From: Porphyrobacter sp. LM 6
GTDB lineage: Bacteria > Pseudomonadota > Alphaproteobacteria > Sphingomonadales > Sphingomonadaceae
Direction: 5' to 3'
DNA: 64,000 nt
NCBI RefSeq assembly: GCF_001720465.1
Contig: NZ_CP017113.1
Location: 1 to 64,000, forward strand
The translations under genes and the position numbers were made by a program. Under the pieces are notes generated by a model. That model was not told the DNA's origin. It saw only the letters and a list, made by a program, of their open reading frames with translations, and did not search any database. This document shows positions 7,673 through 16,449 of the stretch, in pieces. The stretch's first letter is position 1. Each line of letters starts with the position of its first letter.

Positions 7673-8998
7673 TCAGCCGTCCCGGTAGTTATCCTCGTCC
7701 AGCTCCAGCCCTGCGCGGCCATCGGCGGCGGTGTGGGCGGGAGCGTGGGGGTGCTCGACAAAGTCGGGCTCCTCGACTTCCAGCATCCCTTCCCACTTGG
7801 TGATGACCGCCGTCGCCACGGCGTTACCGACTACGTTGGTCGCGGTGCGGCCCATGTCGAGGAACTGGTCGATCGCAAGGATGATCGCCACGCCTTCAAC
7901 GGGCAGGCCGAACATCGCCAACGTGCCGGTGATCACCACCAGCGAGGCGCGCGGCACGGCAGCGATGCCCTTCGACGAGATCATCAGCGTCAGCAGGATC
8001 ATCACCTGCGTCGCGATGCTGAGGTCCATCCCGTAAGCCTGTGCGATGAAGATCGTCGCAAAGCTCATGTACATCATCGAGCCATCGAGATTGAACGAAT
8101 AGCCCAGCGGCAGCATGAAACCCGAGATGCGGCGCGGTACGCCGAAGCGGTCGAGCTGTTCGAACAGCTTGGGCAGCGCAGCCTCGGAGGAAGCGGTCGA
8201 GAAAGCGATCATCAGCGGCTGGCGGATGTAGCGGATCAGCACCCCGATCCGTCGCCCGAGGAACACCGCTCCGACCCCGAGCAGGATCGCCCACAGCAGC
8301 ACCAGCGAGAAATAGAATTCGAGCAGCAAGGTAAGATAGGTGCCGAGGATCGCCAGACCGCTGGCCGCCACCACATTGGCAAGCGCGCCGAACACCGCGA
8401 CGGGTGCGAAGCGCATCACATAGCCGGTAACTTGCAGCATCATCTCCGCCAGCGCGTCCGCGCCTTTGACCAGCGCCGTGCCCTTCTCGCCGATCGCCGA
8501 AAGCGCAACGCCCGCAAAGATCGAGAACACGAGAATCTGGAGGATGTTGTTGGTCGCCAGCGCCTCGACCGCATTCTTGGGGAAGATCGAGAGGATGAAC
8601 TCGGTCGCCTTCAATTCCTTGACCTCGCCCACCGCAGCCGTGGCCGCGGCGGCATCGGGGATCGGCGCGCCGATGCCGGGCTGGAACAGGTTGACCATGA
8701 TCAGGCCGAGTCCGATCGAGACCAGACTCGCAGTGATGAACCACATCAGCGCCCGCACCCCGATCCGCCCCAACGCCGCGCTGTCGCCCATATGGGCGAT
8801 GCCGACGACAATGGTCGAGAGCACCAGCGGCGCGACCAGCATCTTGATGAGATTGAGGAAGATGTCCGACAGCAGCTTGAACCACGGCGCGATCGACTCC
8901 TTGATCACGTCGGCCGGCACGGTCTGGTTAAGCACCTGCCCGACGATCACGCCAAGCACCATGCCGATCAGGATATAAAGGGTCAGCTTGCGATCCAT
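7673..8998 (-). CDS. Dicarboxylate/amino acid:cation symporter (DAACS family)
   Basis: A 441-residue inner-membrane sodium- or proton-coupled carrier of the GltP/DctA family. Many hydrophobic helices are present, together with a serine-rich reentrant loop near FSTASSEAALP and the conserved block GYSFNLDGSMMYM. The end of transport helix 7-8 is seen as DQFLDMGRTATNVVGNAVATAV. Start MDRKLTLY at 8998 has GGGAGC upstream. It is in line with dapE (25-nt gap), but no functional link is evident. The exact substrate (succinate, fumarate, glutamate) cannot be assigned. Confidence 0.9.
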   Translation of the reverse strand: MDRKLTLYILIGMVLGVIVGQVLNQTVPADVIKESIAPWFKLLSDIFLNLIKMLVAPLVLSTIVVGIAHMGDSAALGRIGVRALMWFITASLVSIGLGLIMVNLFQPGIGAPIPDAAAATAAVGEVKELKATEFILSIFPKNAVEALATNNILQILVFSIFAGVALSAIGEKGTALVKGADALAEMMLQVTGYVMRFAPVAVFGALANVVAASGLAILGTYLTLLLEFYFSLVLLWAILLGVGAVFLGRRIGVLIRYIRQPLMIAFSTASSEAALPKLFEQLDRFGVPRRISGFMLPLGYSFNLDGSMMYMSFATIFIAQAYGMDLSIATQVMILLTLMISSKGIAAVPRASLVVITGTLAMFGLPVEGVAIILAIDQFLDMGRTATNVVGNAVATAVITKWEGMLEVEEPDFVEHPHAPAHTAADGRAGLELDEDNYRDG

Positions 8999-9023
8999 GT
9001 GAGCTCCCGTCCGCGTGCCGCGG

Positions 9024-10175
9024 CTATTGTTCCGTTGTGTCCAGCGCCAGCGCCTCGCGTGCGATCCGGGCGTAGATGCGTGCCAGCACCTCAAGATCCT
9101 GAAGCGCGACTGCTTCGTCGCGCTTATGCATCGTTGCGTTGCACAGGCCGAATTCGATCACCGGGCAGACGCTGCGCAGGAAGCGCGCGTCCGATGTGCC
9201 GCCGGTGGTCGAAAGCTCTGGCGCAATGCCGGTCTCGGCTTCCACAGCCCGACTGACCAGCTTCGAGAACGCCCCCGGCTCGGTCAAGAACGGCTCGCCC
9301 GAGATGACCGGACGCGCCTTGCCGCCGTGCTTGGCGGCGATCGCCATGACGCGTTCCGACAGGCTTTTGCCGGTGTGAAGATCGTTGAACCGGATCGAGA
9401 TACGCGCCGAACCCGCCGCCGGGATCACGTTGGTCGCCTTGTTCCCGACCGCGATCTCGGTAATCTCGAGATTGCTGGGTTGGAACCAAGAGGTGCCAGT
9501 GTCGAGCGTCAGCGAGTCGAGTTCGGCCAGGATCGCCACCAGCTTGGGCAGCGGGTTATCAGCCAGATGCGGATAGGCGACGTGGCCCTGCGTGCCTTCG
9601 ACGTCGATATAGATGTTCACCGAGCCGCGTCGCCCGATCTTCACCATGTCGCCGAGGCGGTGCACCGAGGTCGGTTCGCCCACGAGGCAGAGGTCGGGCT
9701 GGTGACCTGCTTCTGCCATGTAGTCGATCAGGGCGCGGGTGCCGTGGAGTGCGGGACCCTCCTCGTCGCCGGTGATGATGAAGCTGATGGTGCCCGCTTC
9801 GGCGGGAACCTCGGCCACGGCAGCGACCATCGCCGCGATCGCGCCCTTCATGTCGACCGCACCGCGTCCGTGAAGCAATTCACCACGCACTTGCGGCTCG
9901 AACGGATCAGAGGCCCATCCGTCCCCTGCAGGGACGACATCGAGGTGTCCGGCAAAGGCGAAGTGCTTCGACCCCGCAGGGCCGACGCGGATCGCAAACA
10001 GGTTTTCGACCGGTGCTTCGTCGCTCCCTTCCGCGCCCTCGCCGCGAGCGAAACGGTGCACTGCAAAGCCCAGCGGTGCGAGCATCGCCTCGAGCGCGTC
10101 GAACACTGCACCCGTGGCAGGCGTCACGCTGGGTGCGGCAATCAGGCGCTTGGCAAGATCAAGAACGTCGCTCAT
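9024..10175 (-). CDS. dapE: Succinyl-diaminopimelate desuccinylase DapE
   Basis: Zinc-dependent M20-family hydrolase that releases L,L-diaminopimelate and succinate. With the start MSDVLDLAKRL at 10175 it has 383 residues, the normal length. Zinc-binding blocks are visible: HLDVVPAGDGW, GRGAVDMKGAIAAM, and GDEEGPA with the catalytic glutamates. A dimerisation domain and the C-terminal TSDARF(LR) block follow. Together with dapB this places two steps of the diaminopimelate branch within 7 kb, though not in one operon. Confidence 0.95.
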   Translation of the reverse strand: MSDVLDLAKRLIAAPSVTPATGAVFDALEAMLAPLGFAVHRFARGEGAEGSDEAPVENLFAIRVGPAGSKHFAFAGHLDVVPAGDGWASDPFEPQVRGELLHGRGAVDMKGAIAAMVAAVAEVPAEAGTISFIITGDEEGPALHGTRALIDYMAEAGHQPDLCLVGEPTSVHRLGDMVKIGRRGSVNIYIDVEGTQGHVAYPHLADNPLPKLVAILAELDSLTLDTGTSWFQPSNLEITEIAVGNKATNVIPAAGSARISIRFNDLHTGKSLSERVMAIAAKHGGKARPVISGEPFLTEPGAFSKLVSRAVEAETGIAPELSTTGGTSDARFLRSVCPVIEFGLCNATMHKRDEAVALQDLEVLARIYARIAREALALDTTEQ

Positions 10176-10204
10176 CCTGTTTCGCCTAGCAGGAGTTGCC
10201 GAGA

Positions 10205-10672
10205 ATGCCCAAGCTCGATCTCGCCGCCATCCCCCAGACCAATGCGACGGGCTATCCGCCGCCGTTCGATGCGGCGGTAGAAGGCCGGTGGTATCGTCGC
10301 CTCGCACCGCCTGCGGGGCTGACGCTAATGGGCGCGAGTCATGTGACGCTGGCGCCGGGGGCGTTCTCCTCGCAGCGTCACTGGCACCAGGGGCAGGACG
10401 AATTGGTGGTGATGATCGCAGGCGATGCAGTATTGATCGACGATCACGGCGAAACGCCGGTTGGGCCGGGTGACGTGTTGGCTTTTCCGGCGGGCGAAGC
10501 GAACGGCCATCATCTGCACAACCGCTCCGATACGCCATGTGTGTTCGTCGCCATCAGCGCGGGATCAAGGGACGCGGACAGCGGAGAATATCCCGATATC
10601 GACATGGTGTTCGATGCCGACGGCTACGCGCGCAAGGATGGCAGTCGCTACGAGGCGAGGCGCATTCCCTAG
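10205..10672 (+). CDS. Cupin domain protein
   Basis: A 155-residue single-domain cupin. Cupin motif 1 is SQRHWHQGQDELVVMIAG with metal-binding histidines and glutamate near residues 56-73. Motif 2 is GDVLAFPAGEANGHHLHN near residues 91-108. Start ATG 10205 follows AGGAG by 9 nt. It diverges from dapE with a short gap and converges on the GST gene with a 4-bp overlap. The reaction is unknown; related proteins bind metal and small sugars or acids. Confidence 0.85.
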   Translation: MPKLDLAAIPQTNATGYPPPFDAAVEGRWYRRLAPPAGLTLMGASHVTLAPGAFSSQRHWHQGQDELVVMIAGDAVLIDDHGETPVGPGDVLAFPAGEANGHHLHNRSDTPCVFVAISAGSRDADSGEYPDIDMVFDADGYARKDGSRYEARRIP

Positions 10673-11331
10673 GCGACAGTCTCGTACTGTTCGATCACCC
10701 ATTCCTCCTGCTCTGCCGCGCGGATCCATTCGGACATCCAGTCATGTTCCCAGATCGCCTGCATATAGGCCTGCGCGAAGCCCGGCACGCCGATGCCATA
10801 GGTGACAAAGCGGGTGACTACCGGCGCGTAGAAGATGTCCGCTGCACCGAAAGTGCCGAACAGGTAAGGCCCGCTGCTGCCATGCCGCGCGCGCGCTTCC
10901 GCCCACAGGCCTAGGATACGCACGATATCGTGACGCGTGGCTTCCGTAACCCCCTCGAGCGGCACACGGCGGCGAATGTTCATCGGCAGTTCCTTGCGCA
11001 AGGACTGGTAGCCCGAATGCATCTCCGCCACCATCGCCCGGGCCATCGCACGCGCGGCATCGTCCTTGGGCCAGAACCGCTCGCGCCCGACCTTGTCGGC
11101 ACAGTATTCCATGATCGCGAGGCTATCCCAAACCACGGCGTCACCGTCCCACAGGATCGGCACCTTGCCGCTAGAGGGCTGGACCTCGCCCATGTCATGC
11201 TTCAGCCGGTCCCACTCCTCGCCGAGGATCGACACGGTCAGTTCCTCGAAATGGAGGCCCGATTGCTTGACCGCCAGCCAGCCGCGCAGGCTCCAGCTCG
11301 AATAGTTCTTGTTGCCGATGATGAGTTTCAT
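10669..11331 (-). CDS. Glutathione S-transferase family protein
   Basis: A 220-residue GST. The N-terminal thioredoxin-like domain has NKNYSSWSLRGWLAVK (active-site serine region), then SGKVPILWDGDAVVWDSLAI with the cis-proline glutathione-binding loop. A helical C-terminal domain contains GAADIFYAPVVTRF, the N-capping box. Start ATG 11331 has GGAG 10 nt upstream; an in-frame GTG lies 15 nt further out. Substrate unknown. Confidence 0.9.
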   Translation of the reverse strand: MKLIIGNKNYSSWSLRGWLAVKQSGLHFEELTVSILGEEWDRLKHDMGEVQPSSGKVPILWDGDAVVWDSLAIMEYCADKVGRERFWPKDDAARAMARAMVAEMHSGYQSLRKELPMNIRRRVPLEGVTEATRHDIVRILGLWAEARARHGSSGPYLFGTFGAADIFYAPVVTRFVTYGIGVPGFAQAYMQAIWEHDWMSEWIRAAEQEEWVIEQYETVA

Positions 11332-11437
11332 GTCGGTCTGCTCCACCTGCAGGACTGATTGGCCCTCGCCCTAGTTATTAAGGCTAGCGCTGTCGAGGCT
11401 GAACGGGCTATCGGACGCGCACAAGGAGCCCGCACCC

Positions 11438-11860
11438 ATGTCCCTGCCCCCGTTCCATCTTGCCTTTCCGGTCGATGATCTTGCTGCCGCGCGGCAGTTC
11501 TACGGCGACGTCATGGGCTGCGCGGAAGGCCGCTCGAGCGAAGAGTGGATCGATTTCGACTTCCACGGCCACCAGATCGTCGCCCACCTCGCGCCGGGTC
11601 AGGCGGGGGTTCGCGCGAGCAACCACGTTGATGGGCATGGTGTGCCGGTGCCGCATTTCGGTCTCGTGCTGACGATGGACGCATGGGAAGCGCTGGCACA
11701 GCGGCTGCGCGATGGCGGCTGCGAATTCGTGATCGAGCCGACAATCCGTTTCAAGGGCCAGCCGGGCGAGCAGGCGACGATGTTCCTGCGCGACCCTTCC
11801 GGCAACGCGCTCGAGTTCAAGGCCTTCGCAGATATGGGGAAGCTGTTCGCGACGGCGTGA
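11438..11860 (+). CDS. VOC family (glyoxalase/bleomycin-resistance fold) protein
   Basis: A 140-residue vicinal-oxygen-chelate protein with one pair of betaalphabetabetabeta units. The start [20 protein letters not shown] and the end [15 protein letters not shown] carry the usual metal-ligand positions (His early, Glu late). AAGGAG stands 10-15 nt before the ATG. The family covers dioxygenases and isomerases; the particular reaction is not evident. It faces engB with only 15 bp between the stops. Confidence 0.88.
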   Translation: MSLPPFHLAFPVDDLAAARQFYGDVMGCAEGRSSEEWIDFDFHGHQIVAHLAPGQAGVRASNHVDGHGVPVPHFGLVLTMDAWEALAQRLRDGGCEFVIEPTIRFKGQPGEQATMFLRDPSGNALEFKAFADMGKLFATA

Positions 11861-11875
11861 CCGCCGACTTCGGCG

Positions 11876-12556
11876 CTATCCGGTCCAGCCTTCGCCCAAT
11901 GCATCGGCCACCACGGCCGCGCGCAGGGCGGCGATGCCCATGCCCTTCTCGCTGCTGGTAAGGTGGATGTCCGGATGGGCTGCGACATGCTTCTTGGCTT
12001 CGATGGCCGTTTTCTCGGCAACCGCCGCCAGTTCGCTCGCCTTGATCTTGTCGGTCTTGGTGAGGACGATGCGATAGCCGACTGCGGCCTGATCCAGCAT
12101 CGTCATCATCGTCCGGTCGACGTCCTTGATGCCATGACGGCTGTCGACCAGCACCAGCGTGCGCGCCAGCACCTGCCGCCCGCGCAGATATGAATTCACC
12201 AGCGCCTTCCACTTCTCGACCACCTTTACCGGCGCCTTGGCAAAGCCGTAGCCGGGCATGTCGACCAGCCGGAAAAGCGGCAGCGCGCCCTCCTCTTCCG
12301 GGCGGCCGACGTCGAAGAAGTTCAATTCCTGCGTGCGACCCGGCGTCACCGATGCGCGGGCAATCGCCTTCCGTCCAGTCAACGCGTTGAGCAGTGAGGA
12401 CTTGCCGACGTTAGACCGTCCACAAAAGGCGATTTCCGGCACGACCGGATCTGGCAGGAATTGCAACTGCGGGGCTGAACGCAGGAAATCGACCGGTCCA
12501 GAAAACAGCTTCGATGCCGCTTCCTCGCGTTCAGCCTGAAGTTCGGGATCGATCAC
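11876..12556 (-). CDS. engB: Ribosome biogenesis GTP-binding protein EngB (YihA/YsxC)
   Basis: A 226-residue GTPase needed for late 50S assembly. G1 is GRSNVGKSSLLN, G2/switch is ASVTPGRTQELNFF, G3 is DMPGYGFA, G4 is TKTDKIK and G5 is near SSEKGMGI. The start is a GTG, 4 nt after the yidC stop. It is therefore the last gene of the rpmH-rnpA-yidD-yidC-engB cluster and probably read from the same transcript. Confidence 0.95.
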   Translation of the reverse strand: MIDPELQAEREEAASKLFSGPVDFLRSAPQLQFLPDPVVPEIAFCGRSNVGKSSLLNALTGRKAIARASVTPGRTQELNFFDVGRPEEEGALPLFRLVDMPGYGFAKAPVKVVEKWKALVNSYLRGRQVLARTLVLVDSRHGIKDVDRTMMTMLDQAAVGYRIVLTKTDKIKASELAAVAEKTAIEAKKHVAAHPDIHLTSSEKGMGIAALRAAVVADALGEGWTG

Positions 12557-12560
12557 ATGC

Positions 12561-14312
12561 CTACCCTTGGGTCTTCTTGCGATCGCGCTCGGCTTTTTCC
12601 TTGGCGTTGGCCGCCTTCAACTGCGGGTGCTGCGAGTAGAGATAGCTCTGCTGCGCCACGGTGAGCAGGTTGGAGGTCACCCAGTAGAGCAGCAGACCCG
12701 CCGCGAAGGGGGCCATCACAAACATCAGGATCCACGGCATGATCGCAAACATCTGCTGCTGCACCGGGTCCATCGCCGACGGGTTGAGCTTGAAGGTCAG
12801 CCACATGGTGATCCCCAGCAGCACCGCCAGCGGGCCGATGGCAAGGAAGCCTGGCACGTCGTAGGGCAGCATGCCGAACAGGTTCAGGATGTGTGCCGGG
12901 TCAGGTGCCGAGAGGTCCTTGATCCACAGCATGAACGGTTCGTGGCGCATCTCGATCGCGAGCACGAGCACCTTGTAGAGCGCGAAGAACACCGGGATCT
13001 GGATAAGCATCGGCAGACAGCCGGACAAGGGATTGACCTTCTCGTCCTTGTAAAGCTTCATGATTTCCTGCTGCTGGCGCTGCTTGTCATCCTTGAAGCG
13101 CTCCTGGATCTCCTTCATCTTCGGCTGCACGGCCTTCATCGCCGCCATCGAGGCGAAGCCCTTCTGCGCGATCGGGAACATCAGCCCGCGGATGATCACG
13201 GTAAGCAGGATGATCGCGACGCCGAAATTGCTGACGAGACCGTTGAGCGTCCGCAGCAACCACAGGATCGGCTTTTCGAAGAACCAGAACCAGCCCCAGC
13301 TGATCGCGAGGCCGAAATTGGTGATCCCGCTTTCCTCGTATTGATCGAGCACCGCGCTTTCCTTGGCGCCCGCGAACAGCCGCGTCTCCTGCGTGAGGCT
13401 GCCACCGGCGGCCACGGTCTTGGCGGCATAAAGAAGATCGGTGCGGAACAGATCATTGCCGAGCGAACGGAAGCCCGCCTTGTCGACTGCAACATCTCCG
13501 CGGCCATCGCCGGGGACCAGAGCGCCGAGCCAATACTGGTCGACGAAGCCGAGCCAGTCCGGCGCACCTTCCGGGTTTTCGCCGCCGATCTCGGCCAGTT
13601 CCGCATAGGAGTGCGGATCCCACAGCGTATCGTTGAATACCCCGACCGGCCCCGAATGAGTCGCAAACTGATCGATCGTGGCGGTCTTGCTGGTGCGCTT
13701 GATGAGTGCGAAGGGCTGGATAATCGCAGCCGCAGCGCCGGCGTTGGTGGCGCTCTGGCTGGCGGTGATCATGTAATTCTTATCGATCGCGAAGCGGACT
13801 CGATAGATGATGCCGTTCGCATCAGTGCGAGTCAGCGTAACGGGCGTGGTCGGGGTCAGCTTGGTGCCGTCAGCCTGCCACAGCAGGTTGGACGGCTGGC
13901 GCATCCCGCCGGTGACGAAGCCGAACTCGGCAAAGTACTGGCCCGCCGTACCCTCGGGCGCGAACAGGCGCACCGGGCCGGAGTCCTTCTTCACCGTCTC
14001 GCGGTAGTCCTTGAGCACGATATCATCGATCCGCGCACCGACGAGGTTGATCGACCCGGCGAGGCGCGGCGTATCGATCTCGACGCGGTTGGGGCTGGCA
14101 AGAGCGGCCTTGAGATCGATCTTGCGACCCGCCTGCGTATCGGCGCCGATATCACCCGAAACAGCCGGTGCGGCATTCGCGCCCGCAGGCTTGCCCTCGG
14201 TCGCTTCAGCCGTCAGCGCAGCTTCGGGATAGAAATAGCGCATCCCCACGTCCCACCCGAGAATGAGCAGGCCCGAAAGCAGAACGGCGAGCAGAAGGTT
14301 GCGATTGTCCAA
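12561..14312 (-). CDS. yidC: Membrane protein insertase YidC
   Basis: Inserts proteins into the inner membrane alone or with SecYEG. At 583 residues it is the long Gram-negative form: an N-terminal helix (residues 5-20), a large periplasmic beta-sandwich, then the conserved five-helix core from about residue 360 on. The core has VIIRGLMFPIAQKGFASMAAMK with the functional arginine, and a C-terminal helical pair ending in a basic tail. The start is TTG at 14312 with GGGGC upstream; a 65-nt gap separates it from yidD. Confidence 0.95.
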   Translation of the reverse strand: MDNRNLLLAVLLSGLLILGWDVGMRYFYPEAALTAEATEGKPAGANAAPAVSGDIGADTQAGRKIDLKAALASPNRVEIDTPRLAGSINLVGARIDDIVLKDYRETVKKDSGPVRLFAPEGTAGQYFAEFGFVTGGMRQPSNLLWQADGTKLTPTTPVTLTRTDANGIIYRVRFAIDKNYMITASQSATNAGAAAAIIQPFALIKRTSKTATIDQFATHSGPVGVFNDTLWDPHSYAELAEIGGENPEGAPDWLGFVDQYWLGALVPGDGRGDVAVDKAGFRSLGNDLFRTDLLYAAKTVAAGGSLTQETRLFAGAKESAVLDQYEESGITNFGLAISWGWFWFFEKPILWLLRTLNGLVSNFGVAIILLTVIIRGLMFPIAQKGFASMAAMKAVQPKMKEIQERFKDDKQRQQQEIMKLYKDEKVNPLSGCLPMLIQIPVFFALYKVLVLAIEMRHEPFMLWIKDLSAPDPAHILNLFGMLPYDVPGFLAIGPLAVLLGITMWLTFKLNPSAMDPVQQQMFAIMPWILMFVMAPFAAGLLLYWVTSNLLTVAQQSYLYSQHPQLKAANAKEKAERDRKKTQG

Positions 14313-14377
14313 GATAAGGCCCCGAAAGAATGCGTCGATTGGTGTGTTATGGGGTTAAGGCAGTGCGATTTCCACCC

Positions 14378-14587
14378 CTAGGGTACCGGATCATGTCCGT
14401 GACCACCCCAAGGGTGGCAGCGCATTAGCCGCTTAGCCGCCATCCATCCACCCTTAAGCGCGCCGTACTTGCCGATCGCTTCGATCGCATACTGGCTGCA
14501 TGATGGAGAATATCGGCAAGAGGGTGGCAGGATGCGGGAAGGCCCGATTTGCCAGCCGCGCGCGATGAGAATGAGGATCTGCTTCAT
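14378..14587 (-). CDS. yidD: Membrane protein insertion efficiency factor YidD
   Basis: A 69-residue protein of the YidD (UPF0161/DUF37) family. It has the expected hydrophobic start ([10 protein letters not shown]) and the cysteine-containing motif [15 protein letters not shown], then HPWGGHG near the end. Its ATG overlaps the rnpA stop by 4 nt. YidD is a membrane-associated helper of YidC-dependent insertion, consistent with its place between rnpA and yidC. Confidence 0.93.
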   Translation of the reverse strand: MKQILILIARGWQIGPSRILPPSCRYSPSCSQYAIEAIGKYGALKGGWMAAKRLMRCHPWGGHGHDPVP

Positions 14588-14961
14588 GGGCGGCGATTTC
14601 CGCGCCTCGGCCGCCGCCCGCCGGATGGATCACCCTTGCCTTCCCGGGCACGCGCAAGCGCAAGGCTGAGCTCGTCCGCCATCAGATGAAAGTCGCGCTC
14701 CACGCCGCCGGCACGACCGATCAGCACGTGATCGTGATCGGGCAACCCTTGCTCCGGCAGCGCTGCGCGAAGCAGCTCGCGGAAACGGCGCTTCATGCGG
14801 TTGCGGACAACCGCATTGCCGATCTTCTTGGTGACGGTGATCCCGTAGCGGATGCCTTGCCCGCCGTTCGGGCGGGTCAGCAGCACGAAACCGCTCCGCG
14901 CATTGCGCGTGCCGGAATTGGCCGCCAGAAAATCAGCGCGCTTGGTCAGAACCGAAAGCAT
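14584..14961 (-). CDS. rnpA: Ribonuclease P protein component
   Basis: Protein subunit of RNase P, which trims the 5' end of tRNA precursors. With the start [11 protein letters not shown] at 14961 it has 125 residues; this ATG has GGAG 7 nt upstream. Another ATG stands at 14973 without a ribosome site. The family signature [19 protein letters not shown] is intact. It lies after rpmH and overlaps yidD by 4 nt. An attenuator-like hairpin sits just upstream. Confidence 0.94.
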   Translation of the reverse strand: MLSVLTKRADFLAANSGTRNARSGFVLLTRPNGGQGIRYGITVTKKIGNAVVRNRMKRRFRELLRAALPEQGLPDHDHVLIGRAGGVERDFHLMADELSLALARAREGKGDPSGGRRPRRGNRRP

Positions 14962-14977
14962 GAGGGGCTCCATACGC

Positions 14978-15002
14978 AAAACGGGCTCCCGAGGGGAGCC
15001 CG
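14978..15002 (-). terminator. Attenuator-like terminator between rpmH and rnpA
   Basis: On the minus strand CGGGCTCCC-CTC-GGGAGCCCG (15002-14982) is followed directly by TTTT, a short rho-independent terminator shape. It lies after rpmH and just before rnpA. Partial termination here would let L34 be made in excess of RnpA, as known for this operon elsewhere. That role is inference. Confidence 0.7.
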
Positions 15003-15013
15003 CAAGCGCGAAC

Positions 15014-15082
15014 GCGCGCCCGCAGCGACGCGGCCTTCAGGCCGCGCGAGCGAGGAAATCGCACCCGCGGAGGCGGGCGCGC
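15014..15082 (-). repeat. Nested stem-loops in the rpmH-rnpA spacer
   Basis: An outer stem, GCGCGCCCGC (15014-15023) with GCGGGCGCGC (15073-15082), encloses a perfect inner hairpin, CGCGGCCT-TC-AGGCCGCG (15029-15046). It starts 6 nt after the rpmH stop. It is probably an RNA structure that protects the short rpmH message or sets the rpmH/rnpA ratio with the next hairpin. Confidence 0.6.
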
Positions 15083-15088
15083 AAAGAA

Positions 15089-15223
15089 TTACGCGCAGAG
15101 CTTCTTGCGGCCGCGAGCACGACGGGCGCGCAGCACCTTCTGGCCACCGGGGGTCGCCTTGCGCGCGAAGAAGCCGTGGCGACGGGCACGCACGAGATTG
15201 CTGGGTTGGAAGGTCCGCTTCAT
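15089..15223 (-). CDS. rpmH: 50S ribosomal protein L34
   Basis: A 44-residue ribosomal protein with the invariant start [18 protein letters not shown] and the basic end RRARGRKKL. It is the first gene of the minus-strand cluster rpmH-rnpA-yidD-yidC-engB. Its promoter should lie in the 93 bases between 15224 and 15316. Confidence 0.97.
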   Translation of the reverse strand: MKRTFQPSNLVRARRHGFFARKATPGGQKVLRARRARGRKKLCA

Positions 15224-15316
15224 ATCATCCTCGAAAAATAACCGGTCGAGCGACACGCTTGTCCGCGCACACACCAACCGAGGCCGCCACACACGACCGG
15301 GAACAGGGACGCGCCG

Positions 15317-16312
15317 TTATGGGAAAGCGCTCCATGAGTCAAGCAAGGCCGCAATCGGCAGGCGCGGCGCGGCGAACGCCAGCTGCGCCGAACCGGGGCG
15401 CAGCGGCACGGGGAGACGCTGGCTGGCATGGTGCGCCTGCACCACCTTGTCGCGCGGCATCAGCTGGCGCATCGCGGGCGCACGCGGCCGGGCCGATGCT
15501 CCGGATGCGATCCAGCGCGCCATGTCGCTGCCGTTGAGCCACAGCGCGCCAGCGTGCGGCACCGAATTGGTCATCGCATAAAAGGCGCGCGCTTCCTCGG
15601 CGCTCATGCCCATCTCGGCATAGTAATCGAGGTAAAGCCGATTTTCAGGCGCATCGGGCGCGAAATCGTCAGGCTCACGCCCGATCTCGTCGCGCCACGA
15701 ATGCACGGCGAACAGCGCGCCAGGATCCATCGTCCGGCGGGTGCCGGCGAGAAACAGCTCGACCGCACCCGAACGCGCCGAACCGCCATCGGGGACATGG
15801 GTGGCAAGGCCCGCCTTGCGGATTGCGCGGCCCAGCGCGAGGTTGGCAAGGTCATTGCTGGTCCCCGGCGCATCGGCGAACTCGATCACTTCGAGGCCTG
15901 GATAGGCTGCCAGCATCGCCGCAAAGGCGCCCGGTGACGCGGCGTCGGTCGATGCAACCAGCGCAGCGCGGCGCCTATCGAGCACCCGGAACGGGCCAAA
16001 TTGCGCCACCCCCTGAACCGCACGCGGGGGCCGGGCGATCAGCCGCGTCGGCTCGGCCCGGACGGTTTGCGTGACGATGATGCCGCCCGCCTGGGCCAGC
16101 GTGGTCGTAGCGATAGGCTCGTAGGCCAGCGGCACAAAGTCGGCAGGGCTATCTTCGACCCGCACCCATCGCTGGCTCGCCGGATCCCATTCCTCGACCC
16201 AACTGGTGCTCGCCACCACCCGCGCGCCGCCATAACCCGCTTGCGCCAGTGCCGCGCCGGCAGGCAGCAGCAACGCAAAGGCGGCAAGGAACAGGGCGAT
16301 GGCGCGGGACAT
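15317..16312 (-). CDS. Secreted ClpP/crotonase-fold protein (COG3904-like)
   Basis: A 331-residue exported protein. The start MSRAIALF at 16312 gives a clear signal peptide ending near ALAQA. The central part, residues about 150-220, follows the pattern of periplasmic ClpP/crotonase-fold proteins: TSNDLANLALGRAIRKAGLA, a small-residue loop GGSARSGAVE where a nucleophilic serine is expected, then LFLAGTRRTMDPGALFAVHSW. A helical tail with YYAEMGMSAEEARAFYAMT follows. It could equally be labelled an alpha/beta hydrolase-like protein. The active site needs checking. Confidence 0.6.
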   Translation of the reverse strand: MSRAIALFLAAFALLLPAGAALAQAGYGGARVVASTSWVEEWDPASQRWVRVEDSPADFVPLAYEPIATTTLAQAGGIIVTQTVRAEPTRLIARPPRAVQGVAQFGPFRVLDRRRAALVASTDAASPGAFAAMLAAYPGLEVIEFADAPGTSNDLANLALGRAIRKAGLATHVPDGGSARSGAVELFLAGTRRTMDPGALFAVHSWRDEIGREPDDFAPDAPENRLYLDYYAEMGMSAEEARAFYAMTNSVPHAGALWLNGSDMARWIASGASARPRAPAMRQLMPRDKVVQAHHASQRLPVPLRPGSAQLAFAAPRLPIAALLDSWSAFP

Positions 16313-16449
16313 GGCGCGACAATCGCCCCGGCACGCCTGCCAAACTGCCAAGATTTATGCTTTAGAAAGCCCTTCGCAATCGCGCCAAGGCGCTCGACAA
16401 GTCTCTCTTAACTCTGCACAAACGGGTCTTGGGCGAGCAGGGGTAGCAG

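Noticed and set aside
7733..9256. 507-codon plus-strand frame antisense to the dicarboxylate symporter
   Set aside because: It is the mirror of a clear transporter gene, very rich in Arg, His and Asp, with no recognisable domain. High GC at third positions makes such long antisense frames common here.
12567..14381. 604-codon plus-strand frame antisense to yidC
   Set aside because: Same reason: composition is that of a reverse-strand shadow, and yidC is certain.
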